Source: Ruegeria sp. THAF33 (GTDB lineage: Bacteria > Pseudomonadota > Alphaproteobacteria > Rhodobacterales > Rhodobacteraceae). Taken from it: DNA of 64,000 bases. The stretch is from the NCBI RefSeq assembly GCF_009363615.1, contig NZ_CP045388.1, positions 1 through 64,000 of the forward strand. Direction: 5' to 3'. Under the pieces are notes generated by a model. The model did no database searches, had not been told where the DNA came from, and was given only the letters and a program-made list of their open reading frames with translations. A program made the position numbers and the translations under genes. Below are positions 50,865 through 59,326 of the stretch, piece by piece. Position 1 is the first letter of the stretch; every line of letters starts with the position of its first letter.

Positions 50865-52096
50865 TGGATATTCAGTTCCCTTTCACAGTACCTGCTCTCC
50901 GGGTCGACCAGCGTCTTGGCAGTTTCTATGTTGCCGTACTTCCAGCCGAACTTTTACTTCGCGTCTGCGCAAGCGACAGAATGAGCGCGTCTCTTAACCC
51001 AGATGGAGTGGGTTATTCGCTTGAAGGAACACAACGGGTGATACAAGACAAACGCCTGTCGGAAATTGCTGCATACATTAATCGTGTCGACTCAGCCTTT
51101 CCAAACTCAATTATAGTCGCTGCGAACTACGACCGTGAGACCGGCTTCGATCAATCCGAAAATGAAGACATCGCAGCGGAGGAAGGCGAAGAACCCAATG
51201 GCGTATCCAGTGCATGGAGTGTTCAAGTATCAGATGATGGTTGTCACAAACTGACGATCCCGTCGGAAGCCAAACTTGCAGCGGTGATTGATGGCCAACA
51301 CAGGCTGTTTTCTTTTGCAAAAGCGAGTCCGGAAGCACTGCGGAGCATGAACCTGATTTGTTCTATCTTCATCGACCTTCCCAAAGCTCTGCAAGCCCAG
51401 ATTTTCGCAACGATTAACTCTACTCAGAAACGGGTTGACCGCAGTTTAACGTTTGAACTGTTCGGGTATAATGTTTCTGACGAGCCAGAAGAGTACTGGA
51501 CTCCAGATAAGTTGGCTGTCTTTTTTGCTCGTAAGCTGGCAACGGACAAGGACTCACCTTTGCGAGGCCGCATCATGGTCGCTCCAAAACGGGACTCGAG
51601 GCTGGAGAAAATTGCCGCTGAAGCCGCATGGCGAATTTCGACTGCCGTCGCGGTTGATGGAATTATGAGGCTCTATTCGAGCAATCCCAAGCGAGACGCC
51701 AATCTAATGCGAGAAGGCGAAGCCCATACCAGAAATGTACTCTTGGAAGGCCCAAAAGATAAATCTCCCCTAAGAAGCGCTTACATCGAAGGCAATGACG
51801 CAGTGATCTTCAAGATGGTTCTAAACTATCTAAAAGCGGCAGACCGAGTTTTTTGGGAAAACGCGAATGAGGGTTCTTACATCTTTCGGACCATAGGTGT
51901 GCAAGCCATATTCGACATTCTGCGAAAGCTAGCGTCTGGTGCATTTGAAAGAAAGGACATCAGCTCAGGCTACTTCGAAGAGATTTTGGAACCGGCTGGA
52001 CAGATCGACTTTTCTTCAACTGAATTCCAAAATGCCTCAGGTTCCGGCCGGACCTTCATTCGAAAAGCGATTGAGGCGTCTATTGGACTTACTTAA
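50864..52096 (+). CDS. DGQHR-domain protein (DndB-like paralog)
   Basis: 410-aa protein with VIDGQHRLFSFAKA at about residues 141-154, NSTQKRVDRSLTFELFG and a long C-terminal helical half. It belongs to the wider DGQHR group found at phosphorothioation loci but differs clearly from DndB at 35212. It is the last gene of the island, coupled to the membrane-protein gene. Its role could be regulation or sensing. Confidence 0.85.
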   Translation: MDIQFPFTVPALRVDQRLGSFYVAVLPAELLLRVCASDRMSASLNPDGVGYSLEGTQRVIQDKRLSEIAAYINRVDSAFPNSIIVAANYDRETGFDQSENEDIAAEEGEEPNGVSSAWSVQVSDDGCHKLTIPSEAKLAAVIDGQHRLFSFAKASPEALRSMNLICSIFIDLPKALQAQIFATINSTQKRVDRSLTFELFGYNVSDEPEEYWTPDKLAVFFARKLATDKDSPLRGRIMVAPKRDSRLEKIAAEAAWRISTAVAVDGIMRLYSSNPKRDANLMREGEAHTRNVLLEGPKDKSPLRSAYIEGNDAVIFKMVLNYLKAADRVFWENANEGSYIFRTIGVQAIFDILRKLASGAFERKDISSGYFEEILEPAGQIDFSSTEFQNASGSGRTFIRKAIEASIGLT

Positions 52097-52109
52097 ACGG
52101 CCCAGCCTT

Positions 52110-52143
52110 ACCTTCACCGAGGCATTTGGCTTCAGGTGAAGGT
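52110..52143 (+). terminator. Possible terminator stem after the DGQHR gene
   Basis: 9-bp perfect stem ACCTTCACC/GGTGAAGGT, extended by three more pairs after one mismatch, 13 nt after the stop codon. There is no T-run, so termination would be weak or factor-dependent. Confidence 0.4.
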
Positions 52144-52329
52144 CAGGTACGTGGTTCACTTGTGCGAGAGTCTTTGGCAAATCCTCAACTAAGGAGTGGC
52201 CTGATAAGCACAACTCCAGCATGAACTCTACTAAATGTCCTTTCAGAATTAACATAATAAACCTTATGCGTTTAATTTCTTGTAGCCGGGCACATTCTAA
52301 ACTGGCTTGCGATAAATGCCCTATCTTGC

Positions 52330-52500
52330 TGGAAGCGCAACATCACGGCGGTCACAGATCATGAATTGAAAATGATCTGTGACCGCCTCAACGCAACACC
52401 CAGAAAATGCCTCGGATGGAAAACGGCCGAAGTGATCCGGGAAACTCTGACGACGGACAATCCCAACATGAGTCGCAGTTCAGATATCGCTCACAGATAA
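52330..52500 (+). pseudogene. IS30-family transposase C-terminal remnant
   Basis: 57 codons in frame ending at TAA 52498-52500. The segment DRLNATPRKCLGWKT followed by AEVIRETL is the characteristic C terminus of IS30 transposases. The rest of the transposase is missing. The 618-nt gap between the DGQHR gene and the AraC gene holds nothing else recognisable, and this scar marks the island's right border. Confidence 0.8.
52348..52386. repeat. Perfect 15-bp hairpin inside the IS30 remnant
   Basis: GCGGTCACAGATCAT and its exact reverse complement are separated by 9 nt. It lies within a stretch that reads as IS30 transposase (AVTDHELKMICDR), so it is either a chance product of decay or a selected structure. 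Confidence 0.75.
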
Positions 52501-52714
52501 CCGTCGCGGACTTTGCCGCTAGCGGTTTCGAGTGATACCATTTCAACCCAATCCTACATGTGAGCTTCGCGGTAAACACAAGGTATCAATTGTTACCTTT
52601 GTTGCACACCCCGATTGGCAGAAAATTAGTTTAATAGAAATTTCCTCGGTGCGCACCTCATAGAGTGACCGGGAAAGGGGCGCCGCGTCAGTCGGTCGTG
52701 AAGGGAGAAATGAA

Positions 52715-53647
52715 ATGACCCAGCTAGATTTAGCCAGAAACAGTCAGGCGGAGCGCCGGGTGAGGAAACTGGTCGAATACCGGTCCGCGCATTATGCTTC
52801 GCATTCGGAGGCAGCGAGTTACTTCACAAACACCCCTGCACGGGTCCAGTTTTGCTTTGCCAACCCGATCATCTGCCGCCTGGGACGCGGTCACAAAATC
52901 ATGAGCGTGTCGGACAGCGACGCATTCGACTTCATGCCCGGCGATGTCATGTTCGTCCCGCCGGGGCTGGAAATCGACATCGACTTGAGCATGGCGCGCA
53001 CGGACGCTCCGATTGAATGCGATTGCATCGAGATCGAAAACGAGCGCGTCGAGTCAGTGCTTGGACGACTGAACGAGACCATGACGCGTGGCGGGCACCC
53101 GATCGCGATGTCGCTCGACTGGACAGCGTTCTCGGTGTTGCGGGGCGGCGAGGCGGATGAGCTTGATCTGCCGAACCTGATGCGCCTGTTTCGGACCGAA
53201 AGAGATGTGTTTTCCGATTTGCGCATTGACTCCAAGATTGACGATCTTCTTCTACGGCTACTCCAGCTTCGCGGGCGTTCCCTGCTTGTCAGCAAATACG
53301 GATCGCACGATTCCGGTATTGCGGCGGTAGCCAGCCTCATCCGGGACAACCTGCACCGCCATGTGCCGATCGCGGAACTGGCACGTGCTGCCGCGACGTC
53401 GGAATCGTCCGTGAACCGCCAGTTCAAGAAGTACTTCGGCACCACGCCGGCGCGCTTTGCCAACAAGGTCCGCATCGCCGAGGCAAAACGTCAATTGCGC
53501 AAGTCTCTGACGCCGATAGAGGCTCTTGCCTTTGAGCTTGGCTTTTCTGATGCGAGCCATTTCGGTCGAACTTTCCGCAAGACCACAGGCGAAACGCCTG
53601 CGGGTTATCGTAAGCGCCGTCAGAGACCGCCAAGTATGTTGTCTTGA
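52715..53647 (+). CDS. AraC-family regulator
   Basis: 310-aa AraC/XylS-type activator. An N-terminal AraC-binding-like domain (AARVQFCFANPIICRLGRG region, MPGDVMFVPPGLEI) is followed by two C-terminal helix-turn-helix motifs (IAELARAAATSESSVNRQFKK; LALELGFSDASHFGRTFRK region), ending GETPAGYRKRR. It precedes the aldehyde dehydrogenase operon on the same strand, and a 10-bp direct repeat suited to AraC dimers lies in the spacer. Confidence 0.88.
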   Translation: MTQLDLARNSQAERRVRKLVEYRSAHYASHSEAASYFTNTPARVQFCFANPIICRLGRGHKIMSVSDSDAFDFMPGDVMFVPPGLEIDIDLSMARTDAPIECDCIEIENERVESVLGRLNETMTRGGHPIAMSLDWTAFSVLRGGEADELDLPNLMRLFRTERDVFSDLRIDSKIDDLLLRLLQLRGRSLLVSKYGSHDSGIAAVASLIRDNLHRHVPIAELARAAATSESSVNRQFKKYFGTTPARFANKVRIAEAKRQLRKSLTPIEALAFELGFSDASHFGRTFRKTTGETPAGYRKRRQRPPSMLS

Positions 53648-53648
53648 T

Positions 53649-53679
53649 TGTTTTGTTCCAAGTGTTGCGTGTTTTGTTC
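53649..53679 (+). promoter_or_regulatory. AraC-type direct-repeat operator (TGTTTTGTTC x2)
   Basis: TGTTTTGTTC at 53649-53658 and again at 53670-53679, exactly 21 bp (two helical turns) apart, the spacing used by AraC/XylS activators. The second copy ends 61 bp before the aldehyde dehydrogenase start, a suitable distance to activate it. Confidence 0.65.
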
Positions 53680-53740
53680 ATGGCGCAATAATTCTGATCG
53701 CATTTTCATATATCCAAAATTCATCTTGGGAGGAAAGAAA

Positions 53741-55237
53741 ATGCTCGATTGGCTTAAGCGAGGCAGCGGGGACACAAAAGTGCCGGCCCGCGAGATGTTT
53801 ATTGGCGGCGCGTGGAGCGCGGCCAGCAACGAAAAGACATTCGCGACGGACAATTCCACCACCGGAGACACCATTGCGCAAGTCGCGGACGCAACTGCGG
53901 ACGATGTGACGGCGGCCATTGACGCAGCGACAAAGGCGCAGCCAGACTGGGCGGCGTTGCCTCCTGCTGCGCGCGCAGGGCTTTTTCACCGCGCTGCGGC
54001 ACTGTTTGTGGAGCGTCAGCAGGATTTCGTGGACATGCTCGTCGCTGAGACCGGCTCGGGCTTTGGCAAGGCGATGTTTGAATGCTCGCTAGTACCGCTG
54101 GCGCTCGCCGAAGCCGCCGGGCTGACCACCCGCGAGATCGGCGAGATCTATCCGAGCCAGGTACCGGGGAAGATAAATCGCACGTTGCGCTCGCCCGCAG
54201 GCGTCGTGGGCGCAATCAGCCCGTGGAATTTCCCCCTTTACCTGTCGCTGCGAGGCTTCATTTATGCGCTGGCGCTCGGCAACACCGCCGTTCTGAAACC
54301 CTCAGAAGACAGTCCCCTGTCCGGTGGCCTGATGTTGGCGGAACTCTTCAACGACGCGGGTTTCCCAGCGGGTGTTTTCAACGTTGTTACGACCTCCCGC
54401 GACGGTGCGGCCATGGTGGGAAATGCTTTTGTAGATGACAAACGGATCGCGGTGATGAGTTTTACAGGCTCAACACGCGTCGGTCAGCTTCTCGCGACCG
54501 CTTGCGCCAAGGCATTCAAACCGATCGTGCTCGAACTCGGCGGCAAGAACTCGATGATCGTGCGCAAGGATGCCGATCTCGACCGTGCAGTCGATCTGGC
54601 ATTCTTTGGTTCGTTCCTGCATCAGGGCCAGATTTGCATGTCCTGCGACAAAGTTCTGGTGGACCGTTCGATTTATGATGCGTTTGTCGAAAAGCTTGTG
54701 GCTAAGACAGTCAATTTCGTCCCCACCAACCCCGACGAACAGACCTGCGTGGTCGGCCCGATCATCAACACCCGTCAGCTGCGCCGGATCGAGGCCATGG
54801 TGGATTCAGCCGTCAAGGCTGGTGCCAAAGCTGAATGCGGCGGCAAGGCCCAAGGACCGTTCTACACCGCTACGGTGCTGACCCGCGTGACGCCGGAGAT
54901 GGATGTCTGGACAGATGAAGTCTTTGGCCCCGTGACCACCGTGACGCCGTTTGACAGTGAAGATGAAGCCATCGCGATGGCCAATGACACGCCTTATGGT
55001 CTGTCTGCCTCTGTCGTTACCGGCGATGTGTTGCACGGTGAACTTCTGGCCGAGCGCATCCATGCGGGCATGGTCCACATCAACGACTCGACGGTCCACG
55101 ACGAACCGCATTGCCCATTCTCGGGAATCGGGGCTTCGGGTGGCGGCGGCAAATGGGGACCGAAAGGCGCCATCGAGGCCTTTACAACGCAGCGCTGGAT
55201 CTCGACCCAGCGTCAGCCGCACCCACTGCCGTTCTAG
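53741..55237 (+). CDS. NAD(P)-dependent aldehyde dehydrogenase (benzaldehyde dehydrogenase-like)
   Basis: 498-aa ALDH-superfamily enzyme. The cofactor segment AISPWNFPLYLSLRGF, the base Glu in LELGGKN near residue 264 and the nucleophilic Cys in HQGQICMSCDK near 300 are present. The start MLDWLKRG follows GGGAGGA; upstream codons in the open frame are promoter. It is the first gene of the AraC-controlled operon. Similarity in style to XylC and vanillin/benzaldehyde dehydrogenases plus the ben genes on the same replicon suggest benzaldehyde-type substrates, but this is inference. Confidence 0.87.
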   Translation: MLDWLKRGSGDTKVPAREMFIGGAWSAASNEKTFATDNSTTGDTIAQVADATADDVTAAIDAATKAQPDWAALPPAARAGLFHRAAALFVERQQDFVDMLVAETGSGFGKAMFECSLVPLALAEAAGLTTREIGEIYPSQVPGKINRTLRSPAGVVGAISPWNFPLYLSLRGFIYALALGNTAVLKPSEDSPLSGGLMLAELFNDAGFPAGVFNVVTTSRDGAAMVGNAFVDDKRIAVMSFTGSTRVGQLLATACAKAFKPIVLELGGKNSMIVRKDADLDRAVDLAFFGSFLHQGQICMSCDKVLVDRSIYDAFVEKLVAKTVNFVPTNPDEQTCVVGPIINTRQLRRIEAMVDSAVKAGAKAECGGKAQGPFYTATVLTRVTPEMDVWTDEVFGPVTTVTPFDSEDEAIAMANDTPYGLSASVVTGDVLHGELLAERIHAGMVHINDSTVHDEPHCPFSGIGASGGGGKWGPKGAIEAFTTQRWISTQRQPHPLPF

Positions 55238-55323
55238 ACGCTAGCCGAAAGTAAGAATTGGCCCGCTCCTCATGCGGTGAGGAGCCGTTTGGAGCGGGCG
55301 ACTATGTCTTTGGGAGGACAATC

Positions 55324-57057
55324 ATGAAAATTTTTTCGAAAGCACTCGAAAAGGGCGATAGGCTGATGACGCTTCAGGCCGGGCTGGTGCATGGCCGCAT
55401 CGGGCGGCGGGCCTTTATACAGATGGCCGTGGCGGCCGGCGCATCGCTGGCGACAGCCAAAGTCTGGGCACAGGAACTGGGCGATGCGGCGATCACGCAG
55501 CGCTATAATGCGCAGAACCTGGCTAGATCCTATGACTATATCGTCGTCGGCTCCGGGTCAGGCGGCGCTGTGGTCGCTGGACGACTGGCAGCCGAAACCG
55601 ATGCCAACGTACTGGTGCTGGAAGCCGGCGATACCGATCAGATTGACGAAGTACTGAACCCGCTGATGTGGCCCACCAATATCCGTTCCGAACGTGACTG
55701 GGGTTATACCGCAGAGGCTTCCGACAAGGTGAACGGGCGTTCTCTGATCCTACCGATGGGCAAGGTTGTTGGCGGCGGATCGTCGATCAACGTGATGATT
55801 TGGGCGCGTGGCCACAAGAACGATTTCGACCACTGGGCCGCCGAAACCGGCGATGAGGCCTGGAACTACGAGAATGTGCTGAAGATTTACAAGCGGATCG
55901 AAGATTGGCACGGCCCAGCAGATGACAGCCGCCGCGGCACGGGAGGGCGACTTTTCGTCACTGAGGTCGAAGACCCTAACCCGATCGCGCCGGCCTTTCT
56001 GCAAGCCTGTGAAAGCGTCGGGATTCCATCCTATTCCGATATGAACGGCGAAATGATGGAAGGCGAGGGCGGTGCGGCACTCGCCAATGTGCGGATCAAG
56101 GACGGGATGCGCCGCAACCTGCCCGCCGACTACCTTTGGGAAACGCTGAAGCGCCCGAACATCACACTGGTGACCGGCGCAACCGTCCACCGCGTCGAGC
56201 TTGATGGAACCACCGTGACGGGCGTCACTTTCGAGAAGGACGGCGAAGTGATGACCGTGGGCGCGAATGAACGCGTCGTGCTCTCGGCAGGTGCGATCAA
56301 CACGCCGAAAATCCTGATGCAGTCAGGTATTGGTCCGGCGGCTCACCTCCGCGAGGTTGGCGTGGAGGTAGCGCATGATCTGCCCGGGGTCGGCCAAAAT
56401 TTCCAGGATCACATCCTCGCCGCGGGCTGCGTATGGGAGTATGACACCCCGCTGCCGCCGCATAACTCGGCGGCCGAGGCGACATTCTTCTGGAAGTCGA
56501 ATTCCAACCTCGACACACCCGACCTACAACCTTTCCAGATTGAGGTGCCCTACGCATCGGAAGTCCATGGCCCGGCCTTCGAGGTTCCGGCGGGGTCGTG
56601 GACTATCGCGCCCGGCATCGTGAAACCGAAATCGCGCGGCGAGGTGCGGCTCACGGGGCCGAACCCCAGCGATCCCCTCTCGATTGACGGCGGCTTCCTT
56701 AAGGAAGAGGCCGACCTGACCGCGCTCACCCGCTGCATTGAACTGTGCCGCGAAATCGGCAACTCCTCCCCGATGGCCGAGTTCGTGAAACGCGAGGTGA
56801 TGCCCGGCGCGTTGTCGGGCGAAGACCTCAAGGACTTCGCCCGCAGCGCTGCCGGGACCTATTTCCACGAAAGCTGCACCTGCAAGATGGGTACGGACGA
56901 GATGTCGGTCGTGGATGGGTCGCTGTCAGTTTATGGCATCGAAAAACTGTCGATTGCCGACGCCTCAGTCATGCCGCAGGTCTCGACCGGCAACACGATG
57001 GCCCCAACCGTGATCATCGGCGAACGGATGGCCGACATTCTGGTGGGAGCGATCTGA
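55324..57057 (+). CDS. Tat-exported GMC-family alcohol dehydrogenase/oxidase
   Basis: 577-aa FAD-dependent GMC oxidoreductase. A twin-arginine signal (GRIGRRAFIQMAVAAGASLA) ends near AWA-type cleavage before QELGDAA. The FAD motif is YDYIVVGSGSGGAVVAGRLA near residue 72, the GMC signature GGGSSINVMIWARG near 150, and the catalytic His is in YFHESCTCKMG near 516. It would oxidise an alcohol in the periplasm. Start MKIFSKAL at 55324 follows GGGAGGA. It overlaps the OmpW-like gene by TGATG. Confidence 0.85.
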   Translation: MKIFSKALEKGDRLMTLQAGLVHGRIGRRAFIQMAVAAGASLATAKVWAQELGDAAITQRYNAQNLARSYDYIVVGSGSGGAVVAGRLAAETDANVLVLEAGDTDQIDEVLNPLMWPTNIRSERDWGYTAEASDKVNGRSLILPMGKVVGGGSSINVMIWARGHKNDFDHWAAETGDEAWNYENVLKIYKRIEDWHGPADDSRRGTGGRLFVTEVEDPNPIAPAFLQACESVGIPSYSDMNGEMMEGEGGAALANVRIKDGMRRNLPADYLWETLKRPNITLVTGATVHRVELDGTTVTGVTFEKDGEVMTVGANERVVLSAGAINTPKILMQSGIGPAAHLREVGVEVAHDLPGVGQNFQDHILAAGCVWEYDTPLPPHNSAAEATFFWKSNSNLDTPDLQPFQIEVPYASEVHGPAFEVPAGSWTIAPGIVKPKSRGEVRLTGPNPSDPLSIDGGFLKEEADLTALTRCIELCREIGNSSPMAEFVKREVMPGALSGEDLKDFARSAAGTYFHESCTCKMGTDEMSVVDGSLSVYGIEKLSIADASVMPQVSTGNTMAPTVIIGERMADILVGAI

Positions 57058-57731
57058 TGACTTTGCAAGCGATATTGACCCGACCCGCTATGGCCGCGAT
57101 TGCGTTGGTGGCGGCGCTCCAGAGCGCTCAGGCGCAGGACTTTTCGGATCGCAAGATCGAGTTGAAGGCCGGGCTGACGGGTGTGTTCTTTGACGAGGCC
57201 GCGACCGTCAGCATAGGCGGCGTAGAAGTGCCAGGCGGTGATGCTCGGATCGACGACAATGTCACAGCCATTTTCGAGGTTGGGTACTTCTTTCGCCCGG
57301 ACATTTCGGTCTGGTTGGGCCTCGGCCTTCCCGCGACAACCAGCCTTTACGGTGCCGGTTCGCTTGAGGCGTTCGGGCATCTGGGCGATGTCACCTATGG
57401 CGCCCCAAGCCTGACCCTGCGCTACCATTTCAACACCGACGGCAGGGTATCACCCTATATCGGAGCAGGTGCGGTCTATGGGCTGATCCTCGACGAAGAA
57501 GATGCGGCGCTTGCTGACGTGTCGGTCGATAACGGCTGAGGCACGGTGCTGGTCGCCGGTGTCGACTACGCCATCGACGACAGATGGGGCGCTTTTGCAG
57601 AGATCAAGAAATCCTGGCTGGAAACCGAAACAGATTTCACAGCGCCCACTGGGGCCGGACCGGTGGTGGGGGGCTCAAAGCTGACGCTCGATCCGGTCAC
57701 GGTCACGTTGGGTGTGTCGTATCGGTTCTGA
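57057..57731 (+). pseudogene. OmpW-like outer-membrane porin interrupted by an in-frame TGA
   Basis: Signal peptide (MAAIALVAALQSAQAQ) and beta-strands typical of OmpW (RKIELKAGLTGVFF, IDDNVTAIFEVGYFF, SPYIGAGAVYGLIL). After 160 residues the frame meets TGA at 57537-57539, then continues in the same frame with GTVLVAGVDYAIDD and ends LGVSYRF, a normal porin C terminus with terminal Phe. A single substitution (probably from TGG) would explain it; sequencing error is possible. The porin would have imported a hydrophobic substrate. Confidence 0.8.
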
Positions 57732-57751
57732 CGACAAACGAGGAGCATTGC

Positions 57752-58597
57752 ATGAGCGAAGATCGTTACGTCGATATCATGGGGCTGAGGACGCGCTACC
57801 GGCAAGTCGGCACGTCCGGTCCGGTGGTGCTCCTCGTCCACGGGATCTATTCGTCCATCGAGGACTGGCAGGGCAATATCGGCCCGCTCGCCGAGCGATA
57901 CCGGGTCTGGGCGGTGGACCTGCCGGGCTGCGGCAGGACCGACAAGCCCGCCGATTTAGACCTGTCGCTCGATGCGCAGGTCGCGTTTCTGCGGGCCTTC
58001 GTGACGGAACTCGGGCTCGAAAGTTTCCACCTCGTGGGGCACTCGATGGGCGGACGGCTGTCATTGGGGCTCACGCGCGCAGAGCCGGCTCGGGTCCGTT
58101 CGCTGACCCTCGTCTCGCCTGCAGTGATCGGCTATGAGACCTACATTCTCTTCCGGCTCTCGACCCTGCCGGGGCTGGGAGAAATGTTGACCTGGCCGAA
58201 CCCGCTGGGGATGCGGATGCTGATGGGGGAGGTCGTTCATGACAAGAGCCTGGTGACCGATGAACTCGTGCGCGCAAGACTGGCCTTCGCCCGCATGCCA
58301 GGGGCGCAACGCGCCTTTCTGAAGACCCTGCGTGGATTGTCGAACCTGTTCGGATTCCGCCGTGAACTGGTGCGTGACCTGCATGGTTGGCTGGGCGAAA
58401 TCGACCAGCAGGTTATGGTGATCTGGGGCAAGCAGGACAAGCTAACGCCAATGCATCACCTGCGATTCCTCGAGCAGGGAACAAATGCCATTCGCAAACG
58501 TCTCTATGATGGCTGCGGTCACCTGCCGCATCTGGAACACGCGGATCGGTTCAACGCGGATCTGACGGCTTTTGTCGCGGATGTCGACAACCCGTGA
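57752..58597 (+). CDS. Alpha/beta hydrolase
   Basis: 281-aa hydrolase with oxyanion region LVHGIYSSIEDW, nucleophile elbow GHSMGGRLSL (Ser near residue 98), acid IWGKQDKLTP and catalytic His in CGHLPHLEHAD. It has the length and layout of MhpC/esterase-like enzymes. Starting 20 nt after the porin frame, it is the last gene of the operon. It may hydrolyse an ester to release the alcohol that the GMC enzyme oxidises. Confidence 0.82.
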   Translation: MSEDRYVDIMGLRTRYRQVGTSGPVVLLVHGIYSSIEDWQGNIGPLAERYRVWAVDLPGCGRTDKPADLDLSLDAQVAFLRAFVTELGLESFHLVGHSMGGRLSLGLTRAEPARVRSLTLVSPAVIGYETYILFRLSTLPGLGEMLTWPNPLGMRMLMGEVVHDKSLVTDELVRARLAFARMPGAQRAFLKTLRGLSNLFGFRRELVRDLHGWLGEIDQQVMVIWGKQDKLTPMHHLRFLEQGTNAIRKRLYDGCGHLPHLEHADRFNADLTAFVADVDNP

Positions 58598-58670
58598 CTG
58601 TGGCACGCCAAAAAGTGTGTTCCGGTATCCGTGCATTCGTTAACAAAACACCCCGATATCGCGCCCTTAG

Positions 58671-58925
58671 TGACCTGCCCCCCGAAACCTCCCGCACTTT
58701 AATGTAGAGTTTGCTCAACCTCTTGAAGGAGCAAACAGATGCGAAAGAGCCGTTTTACAGAAGCGCAGATCATCGGGATGATCAAAGAACAGGAAGCCGG
58801 GATGCCGACGGAAGAGGTCTGCCGCAAGCACGGTCTCAGCCAGGGCACATTTTATAAATTCAAATCCAAGTATGGCGGCATGGAAGTGTCTGATGCGGCC
58901 AAGCTGAAGGCTTTGGAGGATGAGA
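58671..58925 (+). mobile_element. Truncated IS3-family element (left end and 5' part of orfA)
   Basis: Starts with an IS-like end TGACCTGCCCCC at 58671. OrfA begins at 58739 (MRKSRFTEAQIIGMIKEQEAG, then TFYKFKSKYGGM and AKLKALEDEK) and loses similarity at about 58925, where the usual leucine-zipper part (NAKLKRLLA) is replaced by unrelated sequence. OrfB and the right end are missing. Confidence 0.8.
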
Positions 58926-59039
58926 AGGCAGGCATCCGATTCCGGCGATCTCGCGCCGTTCCCAGATTTCTTCTCAGCACCTTCGAATGTAACATATATC
59001 GCGTGGTGACATTTCGCGCATCGTGTCCGTTTCGCGGGC

Positions 59040-59249
59040 ATGAACTTGCGGGACCGTGTAGCACAGAACATCCAGGAATTGAGACGCGCCCGCGGCCTCA
59101 GCCAGGAGGAGCTTGCTCATCGGGCCGACGTGAGCCGCGGCCATATGGGCAAGGTCGAGAACGCCAAGTTCGCGGCCTCCCTCGACCTTCTCGAACGCAT
59201 CGCCAAGGCGCTCAATGTCGACCCCGAAGAACTCTTCGCGAAACGCTAG
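59040..59249 (+). CDS. Small Xre-type HTH regulator
   Basis: 69-aa single-domain repressor: MNLRDRVAQNIQELRRARGLSQEELA, then DVSRGHMGKVENAKFAASL and LNVDPEELFAKR. A canonical five-helix Xre fold with no partner domain. It lies directly beyond the IS3 remnant and upstream of the transfer genes, so it may control them, but no operator was identified. Confidence 0.8.
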   Translation: MNLRDRVAQNIQELRRARGLSQEELAHRADVSRGHMGKVENAKFAASLDLLERIAKALNVDPEELFAKR

Positions 59250-59326
59250 TGCGCTTCCTGAGGCTTTGATCCCGTCACCCAACGCGAGAGACATAACGGC
59301 AAGAACGATACGAGTGGCGCGGGTAC

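Noticed and set aside
57057..57731. Recoding of TGA as tryptophan or selenocysteine in the OmpW-like gene
   Set aside because: No selenocysteine insertion element expected in a porin, and other genes here use TGA as a normal stop; mutation or sequencing error is simpler.
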